Source: Sphingomonadales bacterium (GTDB lineage Bacteria; Pseudomonadota; Alphaproteobacteria; Sphingomonadales; Sphingomonadaceae). From it: a DNA stretch of 64,000 bases. Below the pieces are notes generated by a model, which was not told the origin of the DNA, searched no databases, and was given only the letters and a program-made list of their open reading frames with translations. A program made the translations under genes and the position numbers. The stretch lies in NCBI GenBank assembly GCA_016707885.1, contig JADJGU010000001.1, positions 1,057,501 through 1,121,500 on the forward strand, read 5' to 3'. Shown in pieces: positions 42,198 to 50,911 of this stretch. The stretch's first letter is position 1. Every line of letters starts with the position of its first letter.

Positions 42198-45100
42198 ATC
42201 TCGGTATATCGGGGCGGCTGACCCGCGCGACGATAACATCCCCATTAACACCGCTATTCCTGTTGGCGTCGATTGCTGTCGGGTTGCTTGCACTGATGGC
42301 GATCCCGCGCGAGGAAGAACCGCAAATCAGCGTCCCGATGGTCGATATCCAGGTGATGGCCCCCGGCCTTGCCGCACCGGATGCCATCGAACTGGTTGGC
42401 ATTCCGTTGGAGACCATCGTCAAGAGCGTCGATGGCGTCGAGCATGTCTATACGCAGGCCGAAGACGATGGCGTGATGGTGACCGCACGCTTCCTCGTCG
42501 GATCCGACCCCGAAGACGCGGCCATCCGCATCAACGAAAAGCTGCAGGCCAATTGGGATCGTATCCCTGTTGGCATCCCTGATCCCAAGGTGACAGTGCG
42601 CGGTATCAACGATGTACCGATTGTCGTCCTGACTCTGACACCCAAACCGGGCGCTGTCGGGCAGTGGTCTGATCAGGCGTTGTACGAGCTGGCAGGAAAG
42701 CTGCGCACCGAAATCGCCAAGGTCGACAATGTCGGGCTGACCTTCATCACCGGAGGGCGCTCGGACGAAGTGCGTATCCAGCCCGACCCTGCAAAGCTCA
42801 GCCAATATGGTGTTCCGCTGGGTAGCGTTATCGAAGCGGCTGGACAGGCAAACCGATCCTTCCCTGTCGGCACGATAAGGGAAGGCGGCAAAGCCATTTC
42901 TGTTTCCGCCGGACGCACATTGACCTCCGCACAGGAAGTCGGGCTTTTGACAGTGCGCTCGGCAACCGGCGCACCGGTCTATCTGCGCGACGTTGCCAAT
43001 GTCGATCAAGGCGCGCGTGAAGATCAGGCGCGCGCGTGGCGCTGGGCAGAGAGCGATGGCAAATGGCACAGCGCCCCTGCGGTCAGTCTGGCCGTTGCAA
43101 AGCGCAGCGGCGCCAATGCCGTCGTCCTGTCCGAATCCATTCTCGAACGGTTGGAACTGATGAAAGGCAGCCTGATACCCGATGGTGTCGAGGTATCGGT
43201 AACGCGGAACTATGGCGAGACGGCAAACGAAAAAGCCAACGAACTGCTCTTTCACCTCGCGCTAGCGACAATCTCGATCGTTGCATTGATCGGCTTTGCC
43301 ATTGGCTGGCGAGAGGCGGGTGTAACCGCAGTCGTCATCCCGACCACGATCCTGCTGACGATGTTTGCATCGAACCTGATGGGTTTTACTATCAACCGTG
43401 TCAGCCTGTTCGCGCTGATCTTTTCCATCGGCATATTGGTCGATGACGCCATCGTCATGATCGAGAATATCGCCCGACACTGGGCGATGGATGATGACCG
43501 CAGCCGCATCGACGCCGCGGTGGAAGCCGTCGCCGAAGTGGGCAACCCGACGATTGTCGCGACGCTGACCGTTGTGGTGGCCCTGTTACCGATGTTGTTC
43601 GTTTCGGGCCTGATGGGTCCATATATGGCACCAATCCCGGTCAATGCATCGGCGGCGATGGTCTTTTCCTTCTTCGTCGCAGTTGTGATCGCCCCCTGGC
43701 TGATGATCCGCTTCGCCCGCAAGACACTGGAGGGTGGGCATGGCCATGCCGAGGATGGCGGGAAACTGGGCGTCGCCTATGCCAAGGTTGCGCATCGCAT
43801 TATCGACACCAAAAAGTCGGCCAAGACATTCCTGATTTGGGTCGGGGTGGCGACGCTGCTGGCTTGTTCGATGTTCTACTTCAAAGCCGTGACGGTGAAG
43901 CTCCTCCCCTTCGACAACAAGTCGGAGGTTCAGGTGGTGGTCGACATGCCGGAGGGAACCGCGCTCGAGAACACCGAACGGGTGCTAGAGGATGTTGCCG
44001 CTATCACTCGTTCACTGCCTGAAACGGTCTCGATGGAGGCTTATGCAGGCACATCTGCCCCGTTCAACTTCAACGGATTGGTGCGACATTATTTCCTGCG
44101 AGCGCGCCCTGAAATGGGCGATGTCATGATCACACTCGCGCCCAAGGATGAGCGCGATCGCTCGAGCCATGATGTCGCTCTTGATCTGCGTGAGAAGCTG
44201 AAGGCATTGAAGTTGCCCGCAGGCGCTTCGATCAAGGTCGTCGAAACGCCGCCGGGGCCGCCGGTGATGGCAACCCTGCTTGCTGAAATTTATGGCCCTG
44301 ACGCCGAAACCCGCCGCAAAACTGCGTTGGAGGTCGAGAGGATATTCAAGTCGGTGCCTTACATTGTCGATGTCGATAACAGCTTTGGCACACAGCGGCC
44401 TCGGCTGAGGCTGATCCCGGAGCGTGACCGGATTGACTATTACGGCCTATCCGAACGCCAAATCAACGACAGCATCGGTCCGCTGCTGGGTAGCCAGACC
44501 GTCGGCTATGTGCCGCGCGGCGACGGACGTACGCCCTTACCAATCACGATTGCATTACCACAATCGGCACGGTCTTGGAGCTCGACATTGGCCTCGACCC
44601 CGGTGGCGCAGGCTCCCGGCGGTGCATTGATCGAACTTGGTGCAGTGGTCAGTGCCCAGACCGATGTGGGCAGTCATACCATTTTCCGCCGAGATGGACG
44701 CGCCGCCGATATGGTGTTGGCCGAACTGGCCGGCGATTACGAGGCGCCGATTTACGGTATGCTCGCAGTTAACCGCGCGATTGATGAGGTCGACTGGGCC
44801 GCCAAGGGATTGGTGAAGCCGGTTATCAACCTGAACGGCCAGCCCAAGGATGAGTCGACGCCGACACTTTTATGGGATGGCGAATGGGAGATCACTTGGG
44901 TTACTTTCCGCGATATGGGCGCGGCCTTCATGGTAGCGTTGCTTGGAATCTATGTGCTGGTGGTCGCACAATTCCGCAGCTTTAAATTGCCGCTGGTCAT
45001 ACTGACGCCGGTGCCCTTGACTCTGGTGGGGATTGTATTGGGGCATATGCTGTTCCAGGCACCCTTCACCGCCACGTCGATGATAGGCTTCATCGCGCTC

Positions 45101-45400
45101 GCGGGCATCATTGTACGCAATTCAATATTGCTGGTCGATTTTATTCGTCACGCTCAGGCTCCCGACAAACCTTTGCGGCAAGTGCTTATCGAGGCGGGTT
45201 CCATTCGCTTCAAACCGATCGTGCTTACAGCAGCCGCAGCCATGATCGGGGCAGCAACGATCCTCAGTGACCCGATATTTCAAGGGCTGGCTATCTCGCT
45301 CCTTTTCGGGCTTGCCTCGTCAACATTGCTGACGGTTCTGGTGATCCCTGCAATTTATATTGTGTTACGCGATGATGGAAAGGATATGGCAACGCCATGA
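42194..45400 (+). CDS. RND-family efflux pump (AcrB-like superfamily)
   Basis: A 1068-residue inner-membrane pump with 12 expected membrane segments and two large periplasmic loops. Landmarks are the first segment after GISGRLTRATITSPLTPLFLLASIAVG, the proton-relay TM4 motif SIGILVDDAIVMIENIARH with paired Asp, and the matching repeat in TM10-12 (SMIGFIALAGIIVRNSILLVDFI). The sequence IPREEEPQISVPMVDI is common in the small-molecule/unknown-substrate branch of COG0841. Location inside an SQR/PDO/rhodanese locus suggests export of a sulfur species or of metal complexes (inference). Coupled by ATGA to the adaptor and to the ArsR gene. Confidence 0.93.
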   Translation: MNLGISGRLTRATITSPLTPLFLLASIAVGLLALMAIPREEEPQISVPMVDIQVMAPGLAAPDAIELVGIPLETIVKSVDGVEHVYTQAEDDGVMVTARFLVGSDPEDAAIRINEKLQANWDRIPVGIPDPKVTVRGINDVPIVVLTLTPKPGAVGQWSDQALYELAGKLRTEIAKVDNVGLTFITGGRSDEVRIQPDPAKLSQYGVPLGSVIEAAGQANRSFPVGTIREGGKAISVSAGRTLTSAQEVGLLTVRSATGAPVYLRDVANVDQGAREDQARAWRWAESDGKWHSAPAVSLAVAKRSGANAVVLSESILERLELMKGSLIPDGVEVSVTRNYGETANEKANELLFHLALATISIVALIGFAIGWREAGVTAVVIPTTILLTMFASNLMGFTINRVSLFALIFSIGILVDDAIVMIENIARHWAMDDDRSRIDAAVEAVAEVGNPTIVATLTVVVALLPMLFVSGLMGPYMAPIPVNASAAMVFSFFVAVVIAPWLMIRFARKTLEGGHGHAEDGGKLGVAYAKVAHRIIDTKKSAKTFLIWVGVATLLACSMFYFKAVTVKLLPFDNKSEVQVVVDMPEGTALENTERVLEDVAAITRSLPETVSMEAYAGTSAPFNFNGLVRHYFLRARPEMGDVMITLAPKDERDRSSHDVALDLREKLKALKLPAGASIKVVETPPGPPVMATLLAEIYGPDAETRRKTALEVERIFKSVPYIVDVDNSFGTQRPRLRLIPERDRIDYYGLSERQINDSIGPLLGSQTVGYVPRGDGRTPLPITIALPQSARSWSSTLASTPVAQAPGGALIELGAVVSAQTDVGSHTIFRRDGRAADMVLAELAGDYEAPIYGMLAVNRAIDEVDWAAKGLVKPVINLNGQPKDESTPTLLWDGEWEITWVTFRDMGAAFMVALLGIYVLVVAQFRSFKLPLVILTPVPLTLVGIVLGHMLFQAPFTATSMIGFIALAGIIVRNSILLVDFIRHAQAPDKPLRQVLIEAGSIRFKPIVLTAAAAMIGAATILSDPIFQGLAISLLFGLASSTLLTVLVIPAIYIVLRDDGKDMATP

Positions 45401-45729
45401 ACCTTGCGCAAATCCAATTGAACACTCTGTCTCAAAATGCTTCGCAGGCAGCCGAACTTTTAAAGGTGCTTGCGAATGAGCAGCGATTGTTGCTGCTGTG
45501 CCGGATGAAGCATGGCGAATGCCCGGTAAACGAGTTGGTCGAGCTCAGCGGGATGTCGCAATCCAGCGTGTCACAACATCTGGCTCGGATAAGGGCGAGC
45601 GGTGTCGTTGCAACCCGCCGCGATGGAACAACAATCTACTACAGCCTGGCCAATGAAGACATCAAAGCGATCATTGATATGTTATGCGATCGCTTCGGAC
45701 CAAAAGGCGAAGGCGCTGCAAATGATTAG
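45397..45729 (+). CDS. ArsR-family regulator, BigR/SqrR-like
   Basis: A 110-residue winged-helix repressor: KVLANEQRLLLLCRMKHGECPVNELVELSGMSQSSVSQHLARIRASGVVATRRDGTTIYYSL. Cysteines at positions 35, 42 and about 97 (IIDMLCDRF) match the pair used by BigR and SqrR to sense persulfide through an intramolecular polysulfide bridge. It is the last gene of the rhodanese-RND operon, and overlaps the convergent second ArsR gene by 4 bp (shared TTAG stops). It most likely represses the divergent SQR/rhodanese promoters. Confidence 0.9.
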   Translation: MNLAQIQLNTLSQNASQAAELLKVLANEQRLLLLCRMKHGECPVNELVELSGMSQSSVSQHLARIRASGVVATRRDGTTIYYSLANEDIKAIIDMLCDRFGPKGEGAAND

Positions 45730-46091
45730 CGCTGAATAATCCGAGCAAAGCCGGCTGCACCACTTGGTGGTGGTGGCGGTAGTTTATGTTGGCCTTGATG
45801 GTCACGCGAACCATAAATTTTCAGTGCATCGACAATGGCATCCATACGGGCTTTGTTGATGCGATAATGAATCTGCTTCGCTTGTCGCCGGGTCGAAACA
45901 AGTTCGGCCTTTCTAAGGACAGCGAGTTGCTGTGAAAGGGCAGGCTGGCCCACACCGCTTAGCGTTTCAATCTGGCTTACATTGCAATCCTGATTGCGCT
46001 GTATGATATCGAGCAAATTCAATCTGGTCTCATGGCCCAGCGCTTTGAGCAGCTCTGAAAGCTCGTTTGGCTGTACAACCGCTCCGCTCAC
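45726..46091 (-). CDS. Second ArsR-family regulator
   Basis: A 121-residue winged-helix protein: ELSELLKALGHETRLNLLDIIQRNQDCNVSQIETLSGVGQPALSQQLAVLRKAELVSTRRQAKQIHYRI. It has only one cysteine in this region (NQDCNV), so it may sense something other than persulfide, or need another thiol. The C-terminal tail is proline-rich (LPPPPPSGAAG). GTG 46091 overlaps the peroxiredoxin stop (GTGA), so it is translated with that gene. Confidence 0.85.
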   Translation of the reverse strand: MSGAVVQPNELSELLKALGHETRLNLLDIIQRNQDCNVSQIETLSGVGQPALSQQLAVLRKAELVSTRRQAKQIHYRINKARMDAIVDALKIYGSRDHQGQHKLPPPPPSGAAGFARIIQR

Positions 46092-46744
46092 TTCGAATCG
46101 TCCCGCAATCTGTAAAACCAAAGCGGGTCTGAAACACTTTTCTCGAAACTGGCCGGATCGACCGGGGGGGGAAGCAAAATCGCCTCGCCCGGCATCCATC
46201 CCTCGGGCGTAACTGCTTCACCTTTGTCGACGCGTTTCAAGGCCGCGACTATGCGCAGCATCTCTTCGACTGAACGACCAATTGTCGCCGGATAACAGGT
46301 GATCGCGCGGATGATGCCGTTTGGATCAATGAAGTAGCTGCTCCGCATGGCCGATGCATCTTGTGAGCGTTCGGTAATCATTCCGTAGGCGCGACCGATA
46401 ACTTGCGAAGGATCTTCAACAATCGGGAAATTTATCTCCACGCCGATATTGTCGCGTATCGCCTTTATCCAACCATAATGGGAAAAGAGGCTGTCGACTG
46501 AGATCGCCATCAACGCACAATCCAACGCGTCAAAACGCTCTTTCGATCGGGCCAGCGCAATAAACTCGCTCGTGCAAACGGGCGTGAAGTCGGCAGGGTG
46601 AGAAAACAGGACAAGCCAGCGCCCCCGAAAATCCGACAGGCTAAGATTGCCCTGCGTGGTTCGAGCCTGAAAATTGGGAGCCAGATCGCCAATCTGCAGC
46701 GATATCACCGTTGGATTGCCTATGCCGTCCATGAAGTCACCCAC
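46088..46744 (-). CDS. 1-Cys peroxiredoxin (Prx6 type)
   Basis: A 218-residue peroxidase. The peroxidatic cysteine is C57 in FSHPADFTPVCTSEF, with the conserved Thr three residues before it and Arg in SAMRSSYFIDPNG. The C-terminal domain (GRSVEEMLRIVAALKRVD...PEGWMPGEAILLPPPVD) is that of Prx6. It removes hydroperoxides in the cytoplasm, and some members also reduce polysulfides. It is transcribed with the second ArsR gene. A related gene lies at 54242. Confidence 0.92.
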   Translation of the reverse strand: MGDFMDGIGNPTVISLQIGDLAPNFQARTTQGNLSLSDFRGRWLVLFSHPADFTPVCTSEFIALARSKERFDALDCALMAISVDSLFSHYGWIKAIRDNIGVEINFPIVEDPSQVIGRAYGMITERSQDASAMRSSYFIDPNGIIRAITCYPATIGRSVEEMLRIVAALKRVDKGEAVTPEGWMPGEAILLPPPVDPASFEKSVSDPLWFYRLRDDSK

Positions 46745-46834
46745 CCCTCTTTTACTTTCACACTATCGCTAATTGGTGTGTTCTGTCCCTTGCTTGATTC
46801 CCGCCTTTAGCTTCTGGGTTTATTTTTGCACCTG

Positions 46835-47356
46835 CTATTCCGCCAGAGTAAGACGATATCCTTCGTGGCAAGCTACGCATTTCGCCATCGCGGCAGATAA
46901 ATGGCGATCAGCCAGCGCAAGGTCGCCCTTTTGAGCGGCTTGCGCAACAAATGTGAAATCGTTCCGCAACTCCCGGCTCATTGCAGCAAATTCGCTGGGC
47001 AAAGATTGCCGCAAACCGGACGGCGGGGTGCCTCTTGCAGCAGGGGATTGCAGTCGCGCGGTTGTCGCGATGGCGGCCAAGTCATTCGACAATCGGGCAG
47101 TCTGGATGCCGGAGAGCGCAGTCATAAGCCCCCGCATCTCGTTCAAAACATGATCGACATGTTCGGGTGTCAGCGGGACAGGTGAGCGGGCGTCTTCGCG
47201 GCCGTGGGCAATATTGGGACCAGTCGACTTTAACTGTGTTCTGCCTTGTGAAAGGTAGATAGCCACAAGAACTGCCAAGATTGCTGCCAAAATTGCGGGA
47301 ACCAGCCACTTCTCAATATGTGTTCGAAGTTCTGGAGAGGGTTCAACTTGCGTCAT
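46835..47356 (-). CDS. Membrane-anchored c-type heme protein, cytochrome c'-like
   Basis: A 173-residue protein with one N-terminal membrane anchor (WLVPAILAAILAVLVAIYL) and a periplasmic helical domain. It carries a single heme site CVACH (160-164) close to the C-terminus, the position seen in cytochrome c' and similar four-helix proteins. It overlaps the preceding DUF3365 gene by 4 bp and ends the cyd operon, so it may deliver electrons to, or protect, the oxidase or bind NO/sulfide (inference). Confidence 0.78.
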   Translation of the reverse strand: MTQVEPSPELRTHIEKWLVPAILAAILAVLVAIYLSQGRTQLKSTGPNIAHGREDARSPVPLTPEHVDHVLNEMRGLMTALSGIQTARLSNDLAAIATTARLQSPAARGTPPSGLRQSLPSEFAAMSRELRNDFTFVAQAAQKGDLALADRHLSAAMAKCVACHEGYRLTLAE

Positions 47357-47931
47357 CGCTTTGTCCTTGAACTGATCAGGATGGCTCCGCGCAACTCTCC
47401 CGGCTTGAAGCCTGTCGCCTGATCATTCGGATAGAGTTCGGCAAGCTTGGCTTGAACCTCTGGTGCGATGTTCGTGCCGTGGCAGGCAGTGCAAGGTTCC
47501 TTCTTCATTGGAATGGCGCGCAACCAATGCGTCCCTCCCTCGCCATCCTTGTCTGTCCATTCGCGGACCGATGGATTACCCGACCCATCGAATGGCGTTC
47601 TTGCAAGAATAGACATTTCTTGCACAACACGACCGTCGATGGCAGCACCGGGATTGCGGGGCTTGTGCGAAACACGGCGGACTAGCACTGCATGCTCCTC
47701 CGAAAGAGCAGCGGCGATTGCAGGTGCTGCTTGTTGACAGACACCAATAGCTCCAATTGCCCCGCCAGTTTTCATTGCAGCCATCAACTCGGACTGCAGC
47801 CTTTGCTGAAAGGCGTCTGCAATCTTGGTTGCCGGAATTTCCGAGTTGGCAATCGGTGCTGGCTCACCTGTGCAAGTGGTCAGACCCAATCCAAAAACGA
47901 CCGCAAACAGCAACCGGCAAAGATTTTTCAC
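47353..47931 (-). CDS. DUF3365 (Tll0287-like) c-heme lipoprotein
   Basis: A 192-residue periplasmic lipoprotein: the signal sequence ends in GLGLTTC with C20 as the lipid site. The DUF3365 domain includes AIGVCQQAAPAIAAALS, VRRVSHKPRNPGAAID and the heme attachment site EPCTACHGT (C147-H151). Related domains are heme-based sensors or electron carriers. GTG 47931 overlaps the cydX stop (GTGA), so it belongs to the cyd operon. Confidence 0.85.
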   Translation of the reverse strand: MKNLCRLLFAVVFGLGLTTCTGEPAPIANSEIPATKIADAFQQRLQSELMAAMKTGGAIGAIGVCQQAAPAIAAALSEEHAVLVRRVSHKPRNPGAAIDGRVVQEMSILARTPFDGSGNPSVREWTDKDGEGGTHWLRAIPMKKEPCTACHGTNIAPEVQAKLAELYPNDQATGFKPGELRGAILISSRTKR

Positions 47932-48038
47932 AAGCGGGGATCCTCATCTTCAGGAAGGCTGAACTCGTGCCACATTCCATTGATGATGCCGAAGGCTACT
48001 GCCAGGCCAAGTCCCAAAATCCAGGCAAAATACCACAT
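47928..48038 (-). CDS. cydX: CydX small subunit of cytochrome bd oxidase
   Basis: A 36-residue single-span membrane protein that reads MWYFAWILGLGLAVAFGIIN and continues GMWHEFSLPEDEDPRL. The MWYFAWILG start and the segment length are diagnostic of CydX, needed for a stable heme site in CydAB. It is 12 bp behind cydB and overlaps the DUF3365 start by 4 bp. Its end is more acidic than the E. coli form. Confidence 0.95.
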   Translation of the reverse strand: MWYFAWILGLGLAVAFGIINGMWHEFSLPEDEDPRL

Positions 48039-48050
48039 TGATACAACCTT

Positions 48051-49199
48051 TTAGTAAAAGTCCGGATTGGTCCGGACATCGTCGATTGTCACGCGACCGA
48101 ACAAAATCTTGAACACCCATGCCGTGTAGGCAAGCACGATCGGCAAGAAGATTAGTGTCACAACCAACATGATGAACAATGTCAGATGGCTCGACGAAGC
48201 ATTCCAGACGGTGAGGCTTGATTGCGGGTCGAGGGAGCTTGGAAGAATGAACGGGAACATCGAGAGGCCGACGGTCGAAATGATACCGATGGTAGCGGCC
48301 GATGAGCCTGCGAGAAACAGGCTGTGTTTGCGCCTACGCATCGCGAACAATGCAAGCATAGGACCCGCAAAACCGAGTAATGGCGCTATTACCATCCAGC
48401 CATATTTCCCGTAATTTTCCAACCAGGCGCCCGGCGCGCGAACTGTTTCGACAAAAAGCGGATTGGATGGACCATTGGGGTCGAGTTGTCCGACTATGCG
48501 GAAACCCATGTCGCCATAGGCCACCATCAAACCGCAAATCGCAAAAAGAAGGGTGGCGATTATAGCTGCATAAGATGCGAATTTCCTGGCGCGATCCATT
48601 ACCGGACCAGGCTCTATTTTTACCGCCAGCCAGCCCGCTCCGTGCAACACCACCATTGCGACCGACAGTATTCCCGACAGAAGGGTGAACGGCGTGAAGA
48701 GACCAAGCAAGCTCCCTTCGTAGAAGCTGCGTAGATCGCTATCGAGACGGAATGGTGCACCAACCAGCACATTGCCGACCGCAACACCAAAAACCAGAGC
48801 CGGGACAGCGCCTCCGACAAACAACGCCCAGTCCCAACGGGCGCGCCAGCGGGCATCAGCATGTTTGGACCTGTATTTGAATGCAACCGGACGCAATATC
48901 AATGCGCTGAGAACAAGGAACATGGCCAGATAGAAGCCGGAAAAGCTGACGGCATAGACAAAAGGCCACGCCGCGAAAATTGCTCCGCCACCCAAGATGA
49001 ACCAAACTTGGTGCCCTTCCCATGTCGGCGCGATACTATTGATGACCATACGCCTTTCCTCATCGGTCTTGCCAATGAAGGGCATCAGTGTTGCGACACC
49101 CAGATCGTATCCATCAGTAAGGGCAAAACCTATGAGCAGGACACCCAGTAGCATCCACCAGATCAGGCGGAGGGTTTCATAGTCGAGAGGCAGTTCCAT
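48051..49199 (-). CDS. cydB: Cytochrome bd ubiquinol oxidase subunit II
   Basis: A 382-residue inner-membrane protein with about nine hydrophobic segments. The start LDYETLRLIWWMLLGVLLIGFALTDGYDLGVATLMPFIGK and the segment INSIAPTWEGHQVWFILGGGAIFAAWP are the CydB signatures. It supports the heme-bearing subunit I. Lies 12 bp behind cydA in a cydA-cydB-cydX-DUF3365-cyt c operon. Confidence 0.97.
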   Translation of the reverse strand: MELPLDYETLRLIWWMLLGVLLIGFALTDGYDLGVATLMPFIGKTDEERRMVINSIAPTWEGHQVWFILGGGAIFAAWPFVYAVSFSGFYLAMFLVLSALILRPVAFKYRSKHADARWRARWDWALFVGGAVPALVFGVAVGNVLVGAPFRLDSDLRSFYEGSLLGLFTPFTLLSGILSVAMVVLHGAGWLAVKIEPGPVMDRARKFASYAAIIATLLFAICGLMVAYGDMGFRIVGQLDPNGPSNPLFVETVRAPGAWLENYGKYGWMVIAPLLGFAGPMLALFAMRRRKHSLFLAGSSAATIGIISTVGLSMFPFILPSSLDPQSSLTVWNASSSHLTLFIMLVVTLIFLPIVLAYTAWVFKILFGRVTIDDVRTNPDFY

Positions 49200-49211
49200 A
49201 TCTCGTCTCCC

Positions 49212-50789
49212 TTATTCGGCCGGTACCGGTACATAACCCGATCCCGGAAGTGCAGAGGTGCTGCTTGGATCAGAATGTTGCTCAAAGGGCCCCTTGCGGA
49301 TCATCGCCAACATCAATCTGATTTCGATCACAGCCAGCGTTCCATAAAGGAGCGTGAAGCCAATGATCGTCGTCCATATCTGTGCGATGGAAAGTGATGA
49401 TGCCGCAAGAAATGTGGGCAACACACCCTCGACAGCCCAAGGTTGCCGGCCAATCTCTGCCAATACCCAGCCAAATTCGATCGCGAACCACGGTAGCGGA
49501 ATTATGGCCACAGCCAATCTCAGGAACCAGGTTTTGTTAAACCCGCACGCCGATGCGCAATAAAATGCAGCGGCGAAAAATGCGATGAAGAAGAAGCCGA
49601 GGCCAGCCATGAAGCGGAAAAGCCAAAACATGACAGGCACATTCGGAATGGTATCACGCGCAGCTTTCAAAATATCGGTATCTGTTGCCATGCGCGGATC
49701 AGAAACATGCTTCTTGAGAAGCATGGCATAGCCAAGGTCAGCCTTGTGCCGCTCAAACTGCTCGCGCGCCGCTATATCCGTGCGGTCCAGTTTCAATTTT
49801 TCGACTGCATCAAACGCGATTATCCCGCTGCGAATGCGTTCGTCTGCACGGAGCACTAGATTGTTAATACCTTCAACCTCGCCGCTCAGGCTACGTGTTG
49901 AAATCAAGCCGAGCACATAAGGAATTTTCACCTCATAGTGCGTTTCCTGCGCGTCCATGTCAGGAATACCGAAAATCGCCAATCCCGCAGGCGCGGGCTC
50001 AGTTTCCCACATGCCTTCAATCGCGGCGAGTTTCATTTTCTGGTTATCGGTAAGGGCGTATCCGGATTCATCTCCAAGGACTACGACCGATAATGAAGAA
50101 GCAAGGCCGAATGCCGAAGCAACCATCATGGACCGGCGTGCCACACCTACCCACTTGCCTTTCAGCATATACCAGGCAGAAACACCGAGCACAAAAACCG
50201 ACGCGGCAACATAACCTGCACTGACCGTATGGACAAACTTGGCTTGTGCTACAGGATTAAAGAGCACGGCATAAAAGTCGGTCACCTCCATGCGCATCGT
50301 CTCAGGGTTGAATTTCGCACCGACCGGATTCTGCATCCAGCCGTTCGCAATCAGAATCCACAGTGCAGAGAGGTTTGAGCCAAGAGCCACCAGGAAAGTG
50401 ACCATCAAATGCTTTACTTTGGAAAGCTTGTCCCAACCAAAGAACATCAGCCCGACAAAGGTCGCTTCCAGAAAGAACGCCATCAATCCTTCGATTGCGA
50501 GCGGGGCTCCAAAGATATCGCCAACATAATGTGAATAGTAAGACCAGTTAGTCCCGAATTCGAATTCCATCGTAAGGCCGGTTGCTACACCGAGGACGAA
50601 ATTGATCCCGAACAGCTTTCCCCAGAAGCGGGTGATGGTGCGCCAGATCTCCCGGCCGGTCATCACATATATGCTTTCCATGATGACGAGGATGAAGGAG
50701 AGCCCAAGGGTGAGAGGAACGAAAAGAAAATGATACATGGCCGTCAGCGCAAATTGCAGCCGCGACAGTTCAACAACCGCCATATCCAT
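49212..50789 (-). CDS. cydA: Cytochrome bd ubiquinol oxidase subunit I
   Basis: A 525-residue subunit carrying hemes b558, b595 and d; it reduces O2 with quinol electrons and is not inhibited by sulfide in studied bacteria. Seen are ELSRLQFALTAMYHFLFVPLTLGLS (N-terminal heme ligand His), the quinol loop (about 245-390, E. coli-length form), and GRQPWAVEGVLPT. ATG 50789 has AAAGGAG 8 bp upstream; longer in-frame starts are less likely. It is divergent from cydD across an AT-rich region. Confidence 0.97.
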   Translation of the reverse strand: MDMAVVELSRLQFALTAMYHFLFVPLTLGLSFILVIMESIYVMTGREIWRTITRFWGKLFGINFVLGVATGLTMEFEFGTNWSYYSHYVGDIFGAPLAIEGLMAFFLEATFVGLMFFGWDKLSKVKHLMVTFLVALGSNLSALWILIANGWMQNPVGAKFNPETMRMEVTDFYAVLFNPVAQAKFVHTVSAGYVAASVFVLGVSAWYMLKGKWVGVARRSMMVASAFGLASSLSVVVLGDESGYALTDNQKMKLAAIEGMWETEPAPAGLAIFGIPDMDAQETHYEVKIPYVLGLISTRSLSGEVEGINNLVLRADERIRSGIIAFDAVEKLKLDRTDIAAREQFERHKADLGYAMLLKKHVSDPRMATDTDILKAARDTIPNVPVMFWLFRFMAGLGFFFIAFFAAAFYCASACGFNKTWFLRLAVAIIPLPWFAIEFGWVLAEIGRQPWAVEGVLPTFLAASSLSIAQIWTTIIGFTLLYGTLAVIEIRLMLAMIRKGPFEQHSDPSSTSALPGSGYVPVPAE

Positions 50790-50854
50790 AGCTTGGCTCC
50801 TTTGCCGGAAGCTTGCCAAAGTCTAATCTGGCCACTCTCGACTCGATTGCATCT

Positions 50855-50890
50855 TTCACTTATATAAATAATGTATATGTATAAATGATG
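50855..50890. promoter_or_regulatory. AT-rich divergent promoter region of cydA and cydD
   Basis: The segment CACTTATATAAATAATG and the following TATATGTATAAATG form imperfect repeats (TTATA/TATAA) between cydA and cydD. It resembles the AT-rich operator at 40752 and the region before the peroxiredoxin at 54242 in carrying TATATG followed by A/T. No exact palindrome longer than 5 bp. A shared ArsR-type regulator is possible but not shown. Confidence 0.35.
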
Positions 50891-50911
50891 ATAGGGTCAA
50901 CCGGTGATTAG

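Noticed and set aside
46745..46834. CACAC/GTGTG inverted pair upstream of the first peroxiredoxin
   Set aside because: Arms are only five bases and the spacing is not distinctive; not better than chance.
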